A stretch of DNA of 33,331 nt from Prevotella sp. (GTDB taxonomy: Bacteria > Bacteroidota > Bacteroidia > Bacteroidales > Bacteroidaceae). Both the position numbers and the translations under genes were made by a program. The stretch lies in NCBI GenBank assembly GCA_022486815.1, contig JAKVJW010000029.1:1-33331 (forward strand), in the 5' to 3' direction. The notes below the pieces were generated by a model. It was not told the DNA's origin and made no database searches. It saw only the letters and a list, made by a program, of their open reading frames with translations. This document shows positions 25,961-33,331 of this stretch, piece by piece. Every line of letters starts with the position of its first letter. Positions within the stretch are counted from its first letter, which is position 1.

Positions 25961-26662
25961 ATGAAAAAGACACTGAAATTATTGGGAATAGGATTAGTTG
26001 TATTCACAACGATCATCTCTTTACAATCGTGTTTGAAAGATAACGATGACGATTATTATTATTACTACAATGGTGCGAATGCCTTAGTCACTCTGAAAAC
26101 TTCTTCAAAAGGCCATTTGCTCTTGCAGTTGGATGATTCTACATTGCTTTATCCGGTCAATATGAGTACTTCTCCTTACGGCAGTAAGGAAGTTAGGGCG
26201 TTAGTGAGGATCCGAGATCCGAAAGACAATGAACTCAACAATGGAATCGTTGCTGATGGCTTAAGAAATGTTTATGTCACTTGGATAGACAGTGTTCGTA
26301 CTAAGCCGATTGCTCGCAGTTATGGCTTGAAGAATGATTCTGCCTATGGAAAAGATCCTTTGGATGTTCTTAACAGTTGGATGACGGTTGTGGAAGACGG
26401 GTATCTTACGGTTAACTTCCGTACTTACTTTGGCGATGGAACTGTCCATGTCTTGAATTTGGTGAAAGGAAGTTCTCCGTATGAGTTGGTTCTGCATCAG
26501 GATGCTAAGGGTGATAATGGTGGACGATTAGGAGATGGAATCATTGCGTTCCGTCTGGATTCCCTTCCGGATACAAATGGGAAAATTGATACTTTTACGT
26601 TAAAATGGAACTCCTATGATGGGGAAAGAAGTCATCAATTTAAATATCGTACACGAAAATGA
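25961..26662 (+). CDS. NigD-like surface lipoprotein
   Basis: The 233-residue lipoprotein has lipobox LQSC (Cys24) followed by LKDNDDD, an acidic +2 region like the lipoprotein export signal that sends Bacteroidota lipoproteins to the cell surface. Residues about 40-115 look like a small beta-barrel and about 120-230 like a beta-sandwich, the NigD-like two-domain layout; LRNVYVTWIDSVRTK is a recognisable NigD stretch. It lies 40 bases ahead of an ECF sigma factor gene followed by a barrel-type anti-sigma gene. In Bacteroides thetaiotaomicron NigD1 is the output through which the Dma1 anti-sigma factor affects outer membrane vesiculation. The start has an unusually good Shine-Dalgarno (AAGGAG, 25947-25952). 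The biochemical role is unknown. Confidence 0.85.
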   Translation: MKKTLKLLGIGLVVFTTIISLQSCLKDNDDDYYYYYNGANALVTLKTSSKGHLLLQLDDSTLLYPVNMSTSPYGSKEVRALVRIRDPKDNELNNGIVADGLRNVYVTWIDSVRTKPIARSYGLKNDSAYGKDPLDVLNSWMTVVEDGYLTVNFRTYFGDGTVHVLNLVKGSSPYELVLHQDAKGDNGGRLGDGIIAFRLDSLPDTNGKIDTFTLKWNSYDGERSHQFKYRTRK

Positions 26663-26670
26663 CAGGTTAA

Positions 26671-26692
26671 CCGTTTATTAAATGGTAAACGG
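26671..26692 (+). promoter_or_regulatory. Hairpin between nigD-like and sigma factor genes
   Basis: CCGTTTA (26671-26677) pairs perfectly with TAAACGG (26686-26692) around an eight-base loop, 10 bases before the sigma ATG. There is no U-tract, so it is not a classic terminator. It could reduce sigma factor translation relative to the NigD-like protein. Confidence 0.4.
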
Positions 26693-26702
26693 AACTTGAT
26701 GG

Positions 26703-27272
26703 ATGTATAGTGAGCAAACTGACAAAGAACAGCGGATTATCCGGCTTTTTCACCAAGGCGATGCTTCGGCGATGGATCTGCTATATGCTGAATATGCCGG
26801 CTATCTTACAGGGGTAGGCTTCCGTTACATTTCGGATGATGATGATCTGAAAGATGTTTTACAGGAAAGCTTTATTAAAATCTTTACTCGTATAAGTTCT
26901 TTTTCATACAGGGGGAAGGGTTCTTTGAAGGCATGGATGACACGTATTGTAATCAATGAGTCTCTTCAGTTTCTTCGGCATCAGCAGTCTTCCCAGATAG
27001 TCAGGATGGACAGTTATGATTTGCCTGATTTGCCTGAAGAAGAACCTGAGTTGACAGGAGTGAGTGCTGAAGTGCTATCAGAGATGATCAGACGTCTTCC
27101 ACCAGGTTGCAGGGAAGTATTTAATCTTTATGCTATTGAAGGAAAAAGTCATATCGAAATTTCACAGTTGCTGAACATCAAACCTGATACTTCAGCCTCT
27201 CAGTTTCACCGGGCAAGAGTCATTCTGACTCGGATGATCAAAAAATATCAATTAAATAAGGCACGGGAATGA
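26703..27272 (+). CDS. ECF RNA polymerase sigma factor (Das-like)
   Basis: A 189-residue extracytoplasmic-function sigma-70 factor. Sigma-2 covers residues about 24-93 (LLYAEYAGYLTGVGFRYISD, DVLQESFIKIF, WMTRIVINESLQFLR). An acidic linker (residues 105-117) follows. Sigma-4 covers about 125-180 with the helix-turn-helix SHIEISQLLNIKPDTSASQFHRAR. It directs transcription when released from its anti-sigma factor, which should be the next gene, because the two overlap by four bases (ATGA). An ATG four bases upstream (26699) runs into a stop at once, so 26703 is the start. Likely targets are its own operon and nigD-type genes, by analogy with Das1 of B. thetaiotaomicron. Confidence 0.93.
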   Translation: MYSEQTDKEQRIIRLFHQGDASAMDLLYAEYAGYLTGVGFRYISDDDDLKDVLQESFIKIFTRISSFSYRGKGSLKAWMTRIVINESLQFLRHQQSSQIVRMDSYDLPDLPEEEPELTGVSAEVLSEMIRRLPPGCREVFNLYAIEGKSHIEISQLLNIKPDTSASQFHRARVILTRMIKKYQLNKARE

Positions 27273-28645
27273 AAGACCAATGGATCAGAGATATGCGCCG
27301 TCTTTTAGACGACTATGAAAAGGATCCTCCTCATGATTTGCTCTATGACGTGAAGCAAGTGATGGGGGAGCGGAATCTCATGCCCGAATCGAAACCGAAA
27401 CGGAAAGCTCGGATGGTTTATCTTTGGATTGCACGTTCTGTAGCTGCGGCTGCCGTTGTCCTTATTATGGGATTGTTGTTTCATAATATTCACGTAACCC
27501 ATGAAGGGACAGAACAACAAATGGCACAGAAATCCGAGTCTTCCCGGTTGCAGGAAAAAAGCATTTATTCTGCCTTACAGAGAGTCTTTCAAGAGTCCAA
27601 ACCGGATATTGATCATAGTATGGTAGGCAAAGTCGCAGCTTCTGCCAGGGCAAAGTTTAAAACCTATTCTTCTCGAAGCGGAAATGTAGATGTATTTCCG
27701 ACAACATCTTCTTCTGGCCTTCTTGCTAAGATGAGCGAGTCAGGCCAAGGTAAGATTGTTTCCTCGTCTGATTCGTCTGCAAATGTTTCATCCGGAACTT
27801 CCGATTCCCGGGAAAATCCCTTATATTCTCAAATCTCATCGTCTTCCGGGCAGAATAGTCAAGGTCTGGATCACTCTCAGAAAAACAAAAAGAATGAGAA
27901 TGCTTTCCATGAATATTCGAAAGTTTCACCTGTCCCTGTAAGACATCACCGAAACCGGCATATTAGTTTTGGTCCTTTCTGTTCAGGTGCAATGGGAGAA
28001 GATGCCGGACCAGCGGGGCAGGGACTTGTCTTGGCTGATGCTGCTCCCTACGGACCTCTTGATGGTGAAAAGTATGCTCTTGCAAATAGCCTTGTGTATG
28101 GTATTGATAAATTACAAACAAAAACTCACTATGACCAACCTGTAAAGTTTGGTTTGTCAGTGGCTTATCCTGTGGCAAATGAGTTGAGTCTGCATGCAGG
28201 ATTTGTTTATAGTTTGTTATCGTCTGATGAAACCCGGAGCAATTCGACAGAGGAGTATAAAACTCATCAGAAACTCCATTATGTAGGGGTTCAACTTTCA
28301 GCCAGTCACAGTCTTTGGAGAAAAGATCATTTTAATGTGTATGTCACTGCCGGCGGAGGTGTAGACAAAATGGTCAGTGGCAAAGCAAAGACGAAGTACT
28401 ATGTCAATGATGGATTGATTTCTACAACAAAAGATGATGTGAAAATGCACCAACTGCAGTGGTCTGTAAATGGGACGGCCGGAGTGGAATATAATTTAGT
28501 ACCTCATATAAATTTATATGTAGAGCCTGGTGTTGCTTACTATTTCAGAAATGGAAGTCCAGTGCAGACTATTTATAAGGATAAGCCGTTTATCTTTCAC
28601 CTCAGTGTTGGATTGCGATTCAATATCAGAGATGTAGGAAAATAG
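27269..28645 (+). CDS. Dual membrane-spanning anti-sigma factor (Dma-like): IM helix, disordered linker, OM beta-barrel
   Basis: The 458-residue protein has four zones. Residues 1-48 are charged, with no signal peptide, and should face the cytoplasm and bind the sigma factor. Residues about 50-72 (YLWIARSVAAAAVVLIMGLLF) form one inner-membrane helix. Residues about 75-230 are Ser-, Gln- and Lys-rich without predicted structure, long enough to cross the periplasm. Residues about 231-458 show alternating strands ending in HLSVGLRFNI, as in eight-stranded outer-membrane barrels. This is the layout reported for Dma anti-sigma factors of Bacteroidota, which control outer membrane vesiculation. Overlap with the sigma gene and a nigD-like gene ahead of it support this. 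The alternative is an ordinary anti-sigma/porin-like fusion of unknown role. Which signal the barrel senses is unknown. Confidence 0.85.
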   Translation: MKDQWIRDMRRLLDDYEKDPPHDLLYDVKQVMGERNLMPESKPKRKARMVYLWIARSVAAAAVVLIMGLLFHNIHVTHEGTEQQMAQKSESSRLQEKSIYSALQRVFQESKPDIDHSMVGKVAASARAKFKTYSSRSGNVDVFPTTSSSGLLAKMSESGQGKIVSSSDSSANVSSGTSDSRENPLYSQISSSSGQNSQGLDHSQKNKKNENAFHEYSKVSPVPVRHHRNRHISFGPFCSGAMGEDAGPAGQGLVLADAAPYGPLDGEKYALANSLVYGIDKLQTKTHYDQPVKFGLSVAYPVANELSLHAGFVYSLLSSDETRSNSTEEYKTHQKLHYVGVQLSASHSLWRKDHFNVYVTAGGGVDKMVSGKAKTKYYVNDGLISTTKDDVKMHQLQWSVNGTAGVEYNLVPHINLYVEPGVAYYFRNGSPVQTIYKDKPFIFHLSVGLRFNIRDVGK

Positions 28646-28710
28646 ATGTTGGATTTTCCGCAACATTAATTATCTTATAGTCATTGCCTGACTTCTTGAA
28701 AACTAGTTGT

Positions 28711-28728
28711 CCTCTTGATTTCAAGAGG
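28711..28728 (+). terminator. Short hairpin, possible terminator after the Dma-like gene
   Basis: CCTCTTGA (28711-28718) and TCAAGAGG (28721-28728) form a perfect inverted repeat with a minimal loop, followed by ATTGTTTGTATATATTT. The stem is short, so it is a weak but plausible terminator for the sigma/anti-sigma transcript. Confidence 0.5.
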
Positions 28729-28758
28729 ATTGTTTGTATATATTTCCTTATTATCAGA

Positions 28759-28790
28759 TTTGGAATTTCCAATAAAATATTATAGCTTTG
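28759..28790 (+). promoter_or_regulatory. Complete Bacteroides promoter: TTTG, 20-base spacer, TAGCTTTG
   Basis: TTTG at 28759-28762 (-33) and TAGCTTTG at 28783-28790 (-7) are 20 bases apart, matching both elements of the Bacteroides housekeeping promoter (TTTG-N19-21-TAnnTTTG). It is the only promoter in the window for which I find both boxes. Transcription should start near 28797, ahead of the small ORF at 28823. Confidence 0.8.
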
Positions 28791-28822
28791 TAGTACCAAA
28801 AGATACATCATAATAATAGGAT

Positions 28823-28969
28823 ATGTCAAATGGAGTTCGCTACATTTCAAACCATCAGGAAAAACAACTGTTAGCTTGGGAAGAGCTGAAGTTTATGGTG
28901 GAGTCAACTATAAAGGAACTTGGTATGGGGCAAGAATTTTTAAGAATTCTTTTAAATGAAGAATTATGA
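28823..28969 (+). CDS. Small ORF, 48 residues, unrecognised
   Basis: An ATG 32 bases after a complete promoter opens a 48-codon frame ending in TGA. The product is helix-prone and charged, with stretches such as HQEKQLLAWEELKFMVES and ends in LLNEEL. It has no signal peptide or membrane segment. I do not recognise a family. It could be a genuine small protein, the remnant of a longer gene, or a chance ORF in the leader of the downstream barrel gene. The support is the promoter and the ordinary amino-acid composition; there is no strong Shine-Dalgarno. Confidence 0.45.
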   Translation: MSNGVRYISNHQEKQLLAWEELKFMVESTIKELGMGQEFLRILLNEEL

Positions 28970-29061
28970 TTGATAATTAGCAAATAAAAATAGTGGATGG
29001 AAGTGATTCTTAAGATAATTGATTTGTTGTTTTTATTTGCTTTATTTAATATATGGTTGTT

Positions 29062-29610
29062 ATGAAAAAATATTTGCTTATTTTATTAAGTGTTTTTGCC
29101 CTACACGTATATGGACAGAACCCTTCTCAAAGGACTATAGAGTTAAATCCGTTTGTAGGTGCGACATATGGGCTGTCATCAGAAGCAGGAAGTCGGAAAA
29201 TAGGTCCTTCATTTGGATTTGAAGGAAGATGGAATCTTAAAACTTGTCCAATAGATATTGGATTACAAGCCTATTTAGGTCAGGCGATTACATCTTATAA
29301 AAAGTTGGATGTCAAGTGTAGGACTATTTCATTAACTGCATTTGGGGATTATAATTGGAACTTTGGAAGAAATATTTCTCCATTTATTGGTTTAGGTATA
29401 GGTCTTAATCAGTATGATATAGTCGACTCTGGATGGTATGATTATAAGTATGATGATAATGATGTACAAGGATGTGGTGTAGTTCCGAGAGTAGGTATAG
29501 AATTATATCGGCATATAAGAATTACCTTGGAGGGGCACCTTGGTAAGAAAATTTATAATACAGTTGGACTTACTGTTGGTTATACATTTGGGATTGGGAA
29601 AAAGATTTAA
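29062..29610 (+). CDS. Small outer-membrane beta-barrel protein
   Basis: With the ATG at 29062 the protein has 182 residues. The frame also has an ATG at 29053 that adds MVV, but MKKYLLILL is the more natural signal-peptide start. A signal peptide (1 to about 17, ending HVYGQ) precedes about 165 residues of alternating strands (ELNPFVGATYGL, PSFGFEGRW, ISPFIGLGIGLNQYD, HIRITLEGHLGKK, NTVGLTVGYTFGIGKK), the pattern of an eight-stranded porin-like/OmpW-like barrel. No enzyme motif is visible. It lies 417 bases after the Dma-like gene, so a functional link is possible but unproven. A strong terminator follows. Confidence 0.78.
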   Translation: MKKYLLILLSVFALHVYGQNPSQRTIELNPFVGATYGLSSEAGSRKIGPSFGFEGRWNLKTCPIDIGLQAYLGQAITSYKKLDVKCRTISLTAFGDYNWNFGRNISPFIGLGIGLNQYDIVDSGWYDYKYDDNDVQGCGVVPRVGIELYRHIRITLEGHLGKKIYNTVGLTVGYTFGIGKKI

Positions 29611-29688
29611 CAATGATCTTAAGTTTTGTAATTGAATATCTGTTCCCATAGATAGAAGGCTCTATCGATTTCAGTAAGTTCATACGAG

Positions 29689-29727
29689 ACAGGAGGCAAG
29701 CACCTATAATTAGTGCTTGCCTCCTGT
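29689..29727 (+). terminator. Strong hairpin terminator between convergent genes
   Basis: A perfect 15-bp stem (ACAGGAGGCAAGCAC at 29689-29703 with GTGCTTGCCTCCTGT at 29713-29727) and a nine-base loop, followed by AATAATTTT. It sits between the barrel gene (+) and the sugar transporter gene (-), and can stop transcription from either side. Confidence 0.88.
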
Positions 29728-29777
29728 AATAATTTTATGAAAGAAACTTCGGGTCAGAATTGACCTTCGGTTTCATT

Positions 29778-31277
29778 TTATTCCGATACTGTTTCGCTCT
29801 CGTCTGTCTTTTTCTTGCGCCACAGTTGTGTCATGTCTTCAAGTGTCTTTCCCTTGGTTTCAGGAACGAGTCTCCAGACAAACAGGGCAGCAACAACACA
29901 AAGCGTTCCGTACAGTCCGTATGTAAACCAGTGTCCGAAATTGTCGCCCTGTGTAAGGTGCATGTTGAACATCGGCACGAACGTTGAACTGACAATCCAG
30001 TTGAATATCCATTGGAAAGCCACAGCTATTGCTACAGCCTTGCCACGGATTGTATTTGGGAATATTTCTGCGATCAAAACCCAGCAGATTGGTCCCCAGG
30101 ACATCATGAAGAATGCACTGTACAGCATGATACTGAGCATAGTCACCGTATGCAATGATGCATTTCCAAAGGTGAGGGCTACTCCGAAAGCACCGATAGC
30201 CATTCCGATAGAGCCTATGATGAGCAAAGGCTTGCGTCCTAACTTTTCTACAGTGAATACAGCTATCAGTGTAAAGGAGATATTCACTATACCCATAATC
30301 ACCGTTTGGACCATAGGACTTTGCATCCCCATATCCTGGAATATGCGTGGTGCATAATAGAGTACAGCATTAATCCCAACGGCCTGCTGAAATACGCTCA
30401 GCATGATACCGATAAAGATACATAAGAAACCATAAGAGAATACCTTTTCTGTCTTTACCTTGATGGTACCTTTTATTTCAGAAATGATTTCATCAGCCTT
30501 AGCACTTCCGTTAATTCTTGACAAGATATGCCGTGCCCTGTTGTCTTGACCTATCATGACCAGATAACGTGGTGTTTCCGGTACAAAGCAGATCAGGATG
30601 GTAAACAATCCGGCAGGAATAGCTTCGCTTCCAAACATATACCGCCAGCCTGTAGCAATGGTCCATGAAGCAGCCTCAGGATTCAAGATCTGGTTGATTC
30701 CGTTTACCATATCAATGACAGGATTGACATTGTTTCCCAGAATGATGAAATTAACGAAGTAGACGATTAATTGACCGAAGATAATTGCAAATTGATTCCA
30801 GGAAACCAGCATGCCACGGATATTCGACGGAGCAATCTCTCCGATATACATTGGGCATATAGCTGATGCTAATCCTACACCTACACCACCGATTACACGA
30901 TAGAGATTGAACATAATAAGCAGTTCATAGGTAGGTTTTCCATATTTGAAGAAAAGAAATTCCGGGTCCATACTTCCCAGAGCAGAAATGAAAAACATAA
31001 CACCTGCGAAGATGAGAGATTTCTTACGTCCCCATTTTGAAGCCAATATACCCGAAATACTACTACCTATGACACATCCAATAAGTGCACTTGCACAGGT
31101 GAATCCGTGCCAGCCATTCGTATAGGTGAAATCTTTTGCTCCCATAAAAAAAGCCTGAAGGCCTTTTTCTGCTCCTGAAATCACTGCTGTATCATATCCG
31201 AACAGCAGACCGCCGAGCACTGCGATCATCACAATTGAAATAAGATAGAGTTTACTACCGCCTTGTTTTTGGTTCAT
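29778..31277 (-). CDS. XylE-like MFS sugar:proton symporter
   Basis: A 12-helix major facilitator of the sugar porter family. Motifs include GYDTAVISGAEKGLQ in the first helix, ASKWGRKKS in loop 2-3, RVIGGVGVGLASAICPMYIGEIAP, and PETKGKTLEDM at the C-terminal end, all as in XylE, GalP and GLUT proteins. I place the start at 31277 (499 residues, MNQKQGGSK); the frame extends seven codons further to 31298. It lies 176 bases after a GH31 gene on the same strand and has its own -7 box, so the monosaccharide freed by that enzyme (xylose or glucose) is a plausible substrate. Sugar specificity cannot be assigned from sequence alone. Confidence 0.92.
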   Translation of the reverse strand: MNQKQGGSKLYLISIVMIAVLGGLLFGYDTAVISGAEKGLQAFFMGAKDFTYTNGWHGFTCASALIGCVIGSSISGILASKWGRKKSLIFAGVMFFISALGSMDPEFLFFKYGKPTYELLIMFNLYRVIGGVGVGLASAICPMYIGEIAPSNIRGMLVSWNQFAIIFGQLIVYFVNFIILGNNVNPVIDMVNGINQILNPEAASWTIATGWRYMFGSEAIPAGLFTILICFVPETPRYLVMIGQDNRARHILSRINGSAKADEIISEIKGTIKVKTEKVFSYGFLCIFIGIMLSVFQQAVGINAVLYYAPRIFQDMGMQSPMVQTVIMGIVNISFTLIAVFTVEKLGRKPLLIIGSIGMAIGAFGVALTFGNASLHTVTMLSIMLYSAFFMMSWGPICWVLIAEIFPNTIRGKAVAIAVAFQWIFNWIVSSTFVPMFNMHLTQGDNFGHWFTYGLYGTLCVVAALFVWRLVPETKGKTLEDMTQLWRKKKTDESETVSE

Positions 31278-31332
31278 GTTATTAGTAATAAAAAGCAACC
31301 TTTCATAAAAAAGGTTGGCAAAACGTTGATTG

Positions 31333-31340
31333 CAAAGGTA
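31333..31340 (-). promoter_or_regulatory. Bacteroides-type -7 box (TACCTTTG) for the sugar transporter
   Basis: On the minus strand 31340-31333 reads TACCTTTG followed by CAATC, an exact TAnnTTTG match with the common downstream context. It lies about 55 bases upstream of the preferred start at 31277, in the 155-base gap after the GH31 gene, so the transporter can be expressed separately. Confidence 0.75.
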
Positions 31341-31453
31341 CAGTTTTTTTTTCAGATGACATTATACCTAATAGATTTTTTAAGCAATAAAATTCAGGTC
31401 AGATATCAATGTTTTTTTCTAAATTAACTCTTGACAAAATGACTGAATATTTA

Positions 31454-33331
31454 CTACAGTTTTACAACCTTTTCAGAGCCATCATATTCAATAGTCTTTT
31501 GCAGGCTCGTTCCGATAAGTTGTATGTTGAATTTTCTCTTCTGAAGCATTCCCGGATACTGACCTTTGCGATCAGCAATGGTAAGTTGGTGTTTCTTCTC
31601 ATTCCAATGAAATTCAATGGTAGATAATATTCCTTTTTCATAATCATAACTGTCTCCTTCGTCTTCATAGAGGGTAAAAGTCGCATCTGCTCCCGGGTAA
31701 ACCCTGATCTCAAGACTATCCCATGGTTTTTGTCCGACATATTGCATGACAGGGCCTATAGGAATGATGCTTCCAGCGCGAACAAACATTGGAACCTGGT
31801 CTATAGAGGTTTGGATATTGACCTTTCGTCCGCCATCATAAAGTTTATTAGTCCAGAAGTAATACCACTTTGCACCTTTAGGTAGATATTTCTGGCATTC
31901 TTTTGTGGCTGTAAAGTCTATCGGTTTATATTTGTCAGATGTATCCGGGGTGTTATTCCTTTTATTCCAACCCGTCATGGCGTCTTCCTTTATTACTTGT
32001 TCATCGGTATATTGAGACTTTACGATAGGAGTGGCTAATATCGACTGGCCGAACATAAATTCGTCACTCAAATTCCAAACTTTTTTGTCTGAAGGGAAAT
32101 CAGATATAAGTGCTCTCATATAACTCTTGTCATTATGAGTGACCTGCCATGCTGTAGAATATATATAAGGTAGCATTTTATAGCGAAGGCAAATACTCTT
32201 GTCAATGGCATCATAAATAGGTTCGCCTTTTTCCCCGAAATAGTAGATCTCTCTTGGAGAATCTGTTCCATGACTACGGAAGATGGGACAGAATAATCCG
32301 TACTGTAACCACCGTACATATAGTTCACGGTATTGTGGATTACGGGATGCCGAACCCGGGCCCTTTGTGTTGTAAGAACCACAGAAAAACCCGCCAATAT
32401 CTGTGTTAAAATTGGGATCACCTGTCAGAGAGAAGTTTAACCCTGCTGGAATCTGTTTACGAAGCATGTCCCATGATGATGTCACATCTCCGCTCCACAT
32501 GTTAGCCCCATATCTCTGTTGTCCTGCAAAGGCTGAACGTGTCATGATAAATACACGTTTGTCAGATGATGCTTTACGCTGATGGTTGTAAACCCCACTT
32601 ACAGTGCATAGAGGGAAAGCATTACGTACACGGCGCCAGGAGCCAAGTCCGGTCATGTGCTCATAATCCGTATCTTTTGAATTGAAATAGTCCGGTTCAG
32701 AAGAATCCATCCACCAGGCATCAACTCCATCGTTGAAAAGCGTCTTCAAGTTGTTCCAATAGATATCCCGTCCATTCTGACTATAACAGTCATATACTCT
32801 GACCCCTGAAGGATAATCCATTCGTGGGGGCCAGAATGATAATCCACTTTGTGGCCATGTTTGTATATTGAATAATAAACCTTCTTTATCGAGTTGCTTA
32901 TAGGCCTTTGTTTCCGGGCCGAAACTTGACCATATTGAAATCATAAGATGTGCATGGTTTTTATGAATCTGGTTTATCATTTGTTTGCCATTGGCAAAGT
33001 TTTCTGAAAGGAAGTCCATCGCATTCCAGGTATAGTTGCTTCCCCAGTACTGCCAGTCCTGGATGATACCATCGATAGGTACTTTTAGTTGTCTGTATTT
33101 GTTCAGGACATCGAGCAATTCTTTTGAACTCTTATAGCGTTCCCTGCTTTGCCAATATCCGAAAGTCCACATCGGAAACATTGGTACTTTTCCGGAAAGC
33201 TCTCTCATCTGTGCGTTCAAGCCATCGGCGGATCCTCCATACATGAAATAATAGTCAATATAATCACCCACCTCAGCCGTGAAAGACATCCCCTTGCTGG
33301 AGTCATCAAATTTTGCGCGTGAGTAATTATC
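31454..33331 (-). CDS. GH31 glycoside hydrolase, alpha-xylosidase-like (5' end outside window)
   Basis: The frame stays open through 33331 (DNYSRAKFDDSSKGMSFTAE), so the Met at 33289 is internal and the N-terminal domain lies beyond the edge. Visible are the GH31 barrel core (FGYWQSRERYKS, IIQDWQYWG), the nucleophile motif AWWMDSSEPD (catalytic Asp codon at 32705-32707) and the acid/base motif MWSGDVTSSWD. Then come the FRSHGTDSPREIYYFGEKGE loop, proximal beta-domains and a DUF5110-like C-terminus. WWMDSSEPD resembles the alpha-xylosidase branch more than starch alpha-glucosidases (which tend to have DMNE), but related 4-alpha-glucosyltransferases are also possible. The XylE-like transporter behind it is consistent with xyloside use. 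Localisation is not readable without the N-terminus. Confidence 0.92.
   Translation of the reverse strand, partial: DNYSRAKFDDSSKGMSFTAEVGDYIDYYFMYGGSADGLNAQMRELSGKVPMFPMWTFGYWQSRERYKSSKELLDVLNKYRQLKVPIDGIIQDWQYWGSNYTWNAMDFLSENFANGKQMINQIHKNHAHLMISIWSSFGPETKAYKQLDKEGLLFNIQTWPQSGLSFWPPRMDYPSGVRVYDCYSQNGRDIYWNNLKTLFNDGVDAWWMDSSEPDYFNSKDTDYEHMTGLGSWRRVRNAFPLCTVSGVYNHQRKASSDKRVFIMTRSAFAGQQRYGANMWSGDVTSSWDMLRKQIPAGLNFSLTGDPNFNTDIGGFFCGSYNTKGPGSASRNPQYRELYVRWLQYGLFCPIFRSHGTDSPREIYYFGEKGEPIYDAIDKSICLRYKMLPYIYSTAWQVTHNDKSYMRALISDFPSDKKVWNLSDEFMFGQSILATPIVKSQYTDEQVIKEDAMTGWNKRNNTPDTSDKYKPIDFTATKECQKYLPKGAKWYYFWTNKLYDGGRKVNIQTSIDQVPMFVRAGSIIPIGPVMQYVGQKPWDSLEIRVYPGADATFTLYEDEGDSYDYEKGILSTIEFHWNEKKHQLTIADRKGQYPGMLQKRKFNIQLIGTSLQKTIEYDGSEKVVKL

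Larger units (their letters stand above)
28646..29052 (+). other. Intergenic region with hairpin, complete promoter and a small ORF
   Basis: The 407 bases between the Dma-like gene and the next barrel gene hold a short hairpin (28711-28728), a textbook promoter (28759-28790) and a 48-codon ORF (28823-28969). The last 80 bases are A/T rich; I see no exact consensus -7 box for the barrel gene there. Confidence 0.7.

Noticed and set aside
10614..29727. Shared ACAGGAGG in the inverted repeats at 10614 and 29689 as copies of one repeat family
   Set aside because: Only eight bases are shared and the rest of the arms and spacers differ, so chance is sufficient.
1..33331. CRISPR arrays, tRNA genes, insertion sequences
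   Set aside because: No regularly spaced direct repeats, no cloverleaf-like sequences with CCA-type ends and no transposase-like frames were noticed in the gaps between genes.

Overview
The window looks like chromosomal DNA from the Bacteroidota, most likely order Bacteroidales (Bacteroides/Phocaeicola/Prevotella-like). Four things point there: a SusC/SusD pair with lipoprotein partners, several TAnnTTTG (-7) promoter boxes of the Bacteroides type, a NigD-family lipoprotein, and a complex I operon with a fused nuoCD and no nuoE, nuoF or nuoG. I cannot name a species.

Left part (1-10,582, all +): the end of a SusC-like receptor, a SusD-like lipoprotein and a third surface lipoprotein form a glycan-capture unit. 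A membrane protein (DUF6057-like) and a lipoprotein with one c-type heme motif (CxxCH) and a TolB-like repeat region follow. After a new promoter box come a CE7-type acetyl esterase, a GH130 mannosylglucose phosphorylase and a GPH-family sugar/cation symporter. Together these suggest use of acetylated (gluco)mannan oligosaccharides: deacetylation, import and phosphorolysis of Man-b1,4-Glc. No endo-mannanase or epimerase lies inside the window.

Centre (10,952-21,305, +): nuoABCDHIJKLMN, eleven subunits with C and D fused (ten genes), a complete membrane arm and Q module but no NADH-oxidising module. It ends in a perfect 16-bp hairpin. Convergent to it on the minus strand are uvrA, a DUF1634-like membrane protein and a TauE/SafE-type (TSUP) transporter; the last two overlap.

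Right part: a + strand cluster of a NigD-like lipoprotein, an ECF sigma factor and a protein that joins a short cytoplasmic segment, one inner-membrane helix, a long Ser-rich disordered linker and a C-terminal outer-membrane beta-barrel. This layout matches the recently described dual membrane-spanning anti-sigma factors (Dma) that control outer membrane vesiculation through NigD proteins in Bacteroides, and is the most exciting locus here. Downstream are a promoter-driven 48-codon ORF and a small barrel protein. The window ends with a minus-strand XylE-like sugar transporter and a GH31 (alpha-xylosidase-like) enzyme cut by the window edge.

I saw no tRNA, rRNA, CRISPR array, insertion sequence or attachment site.
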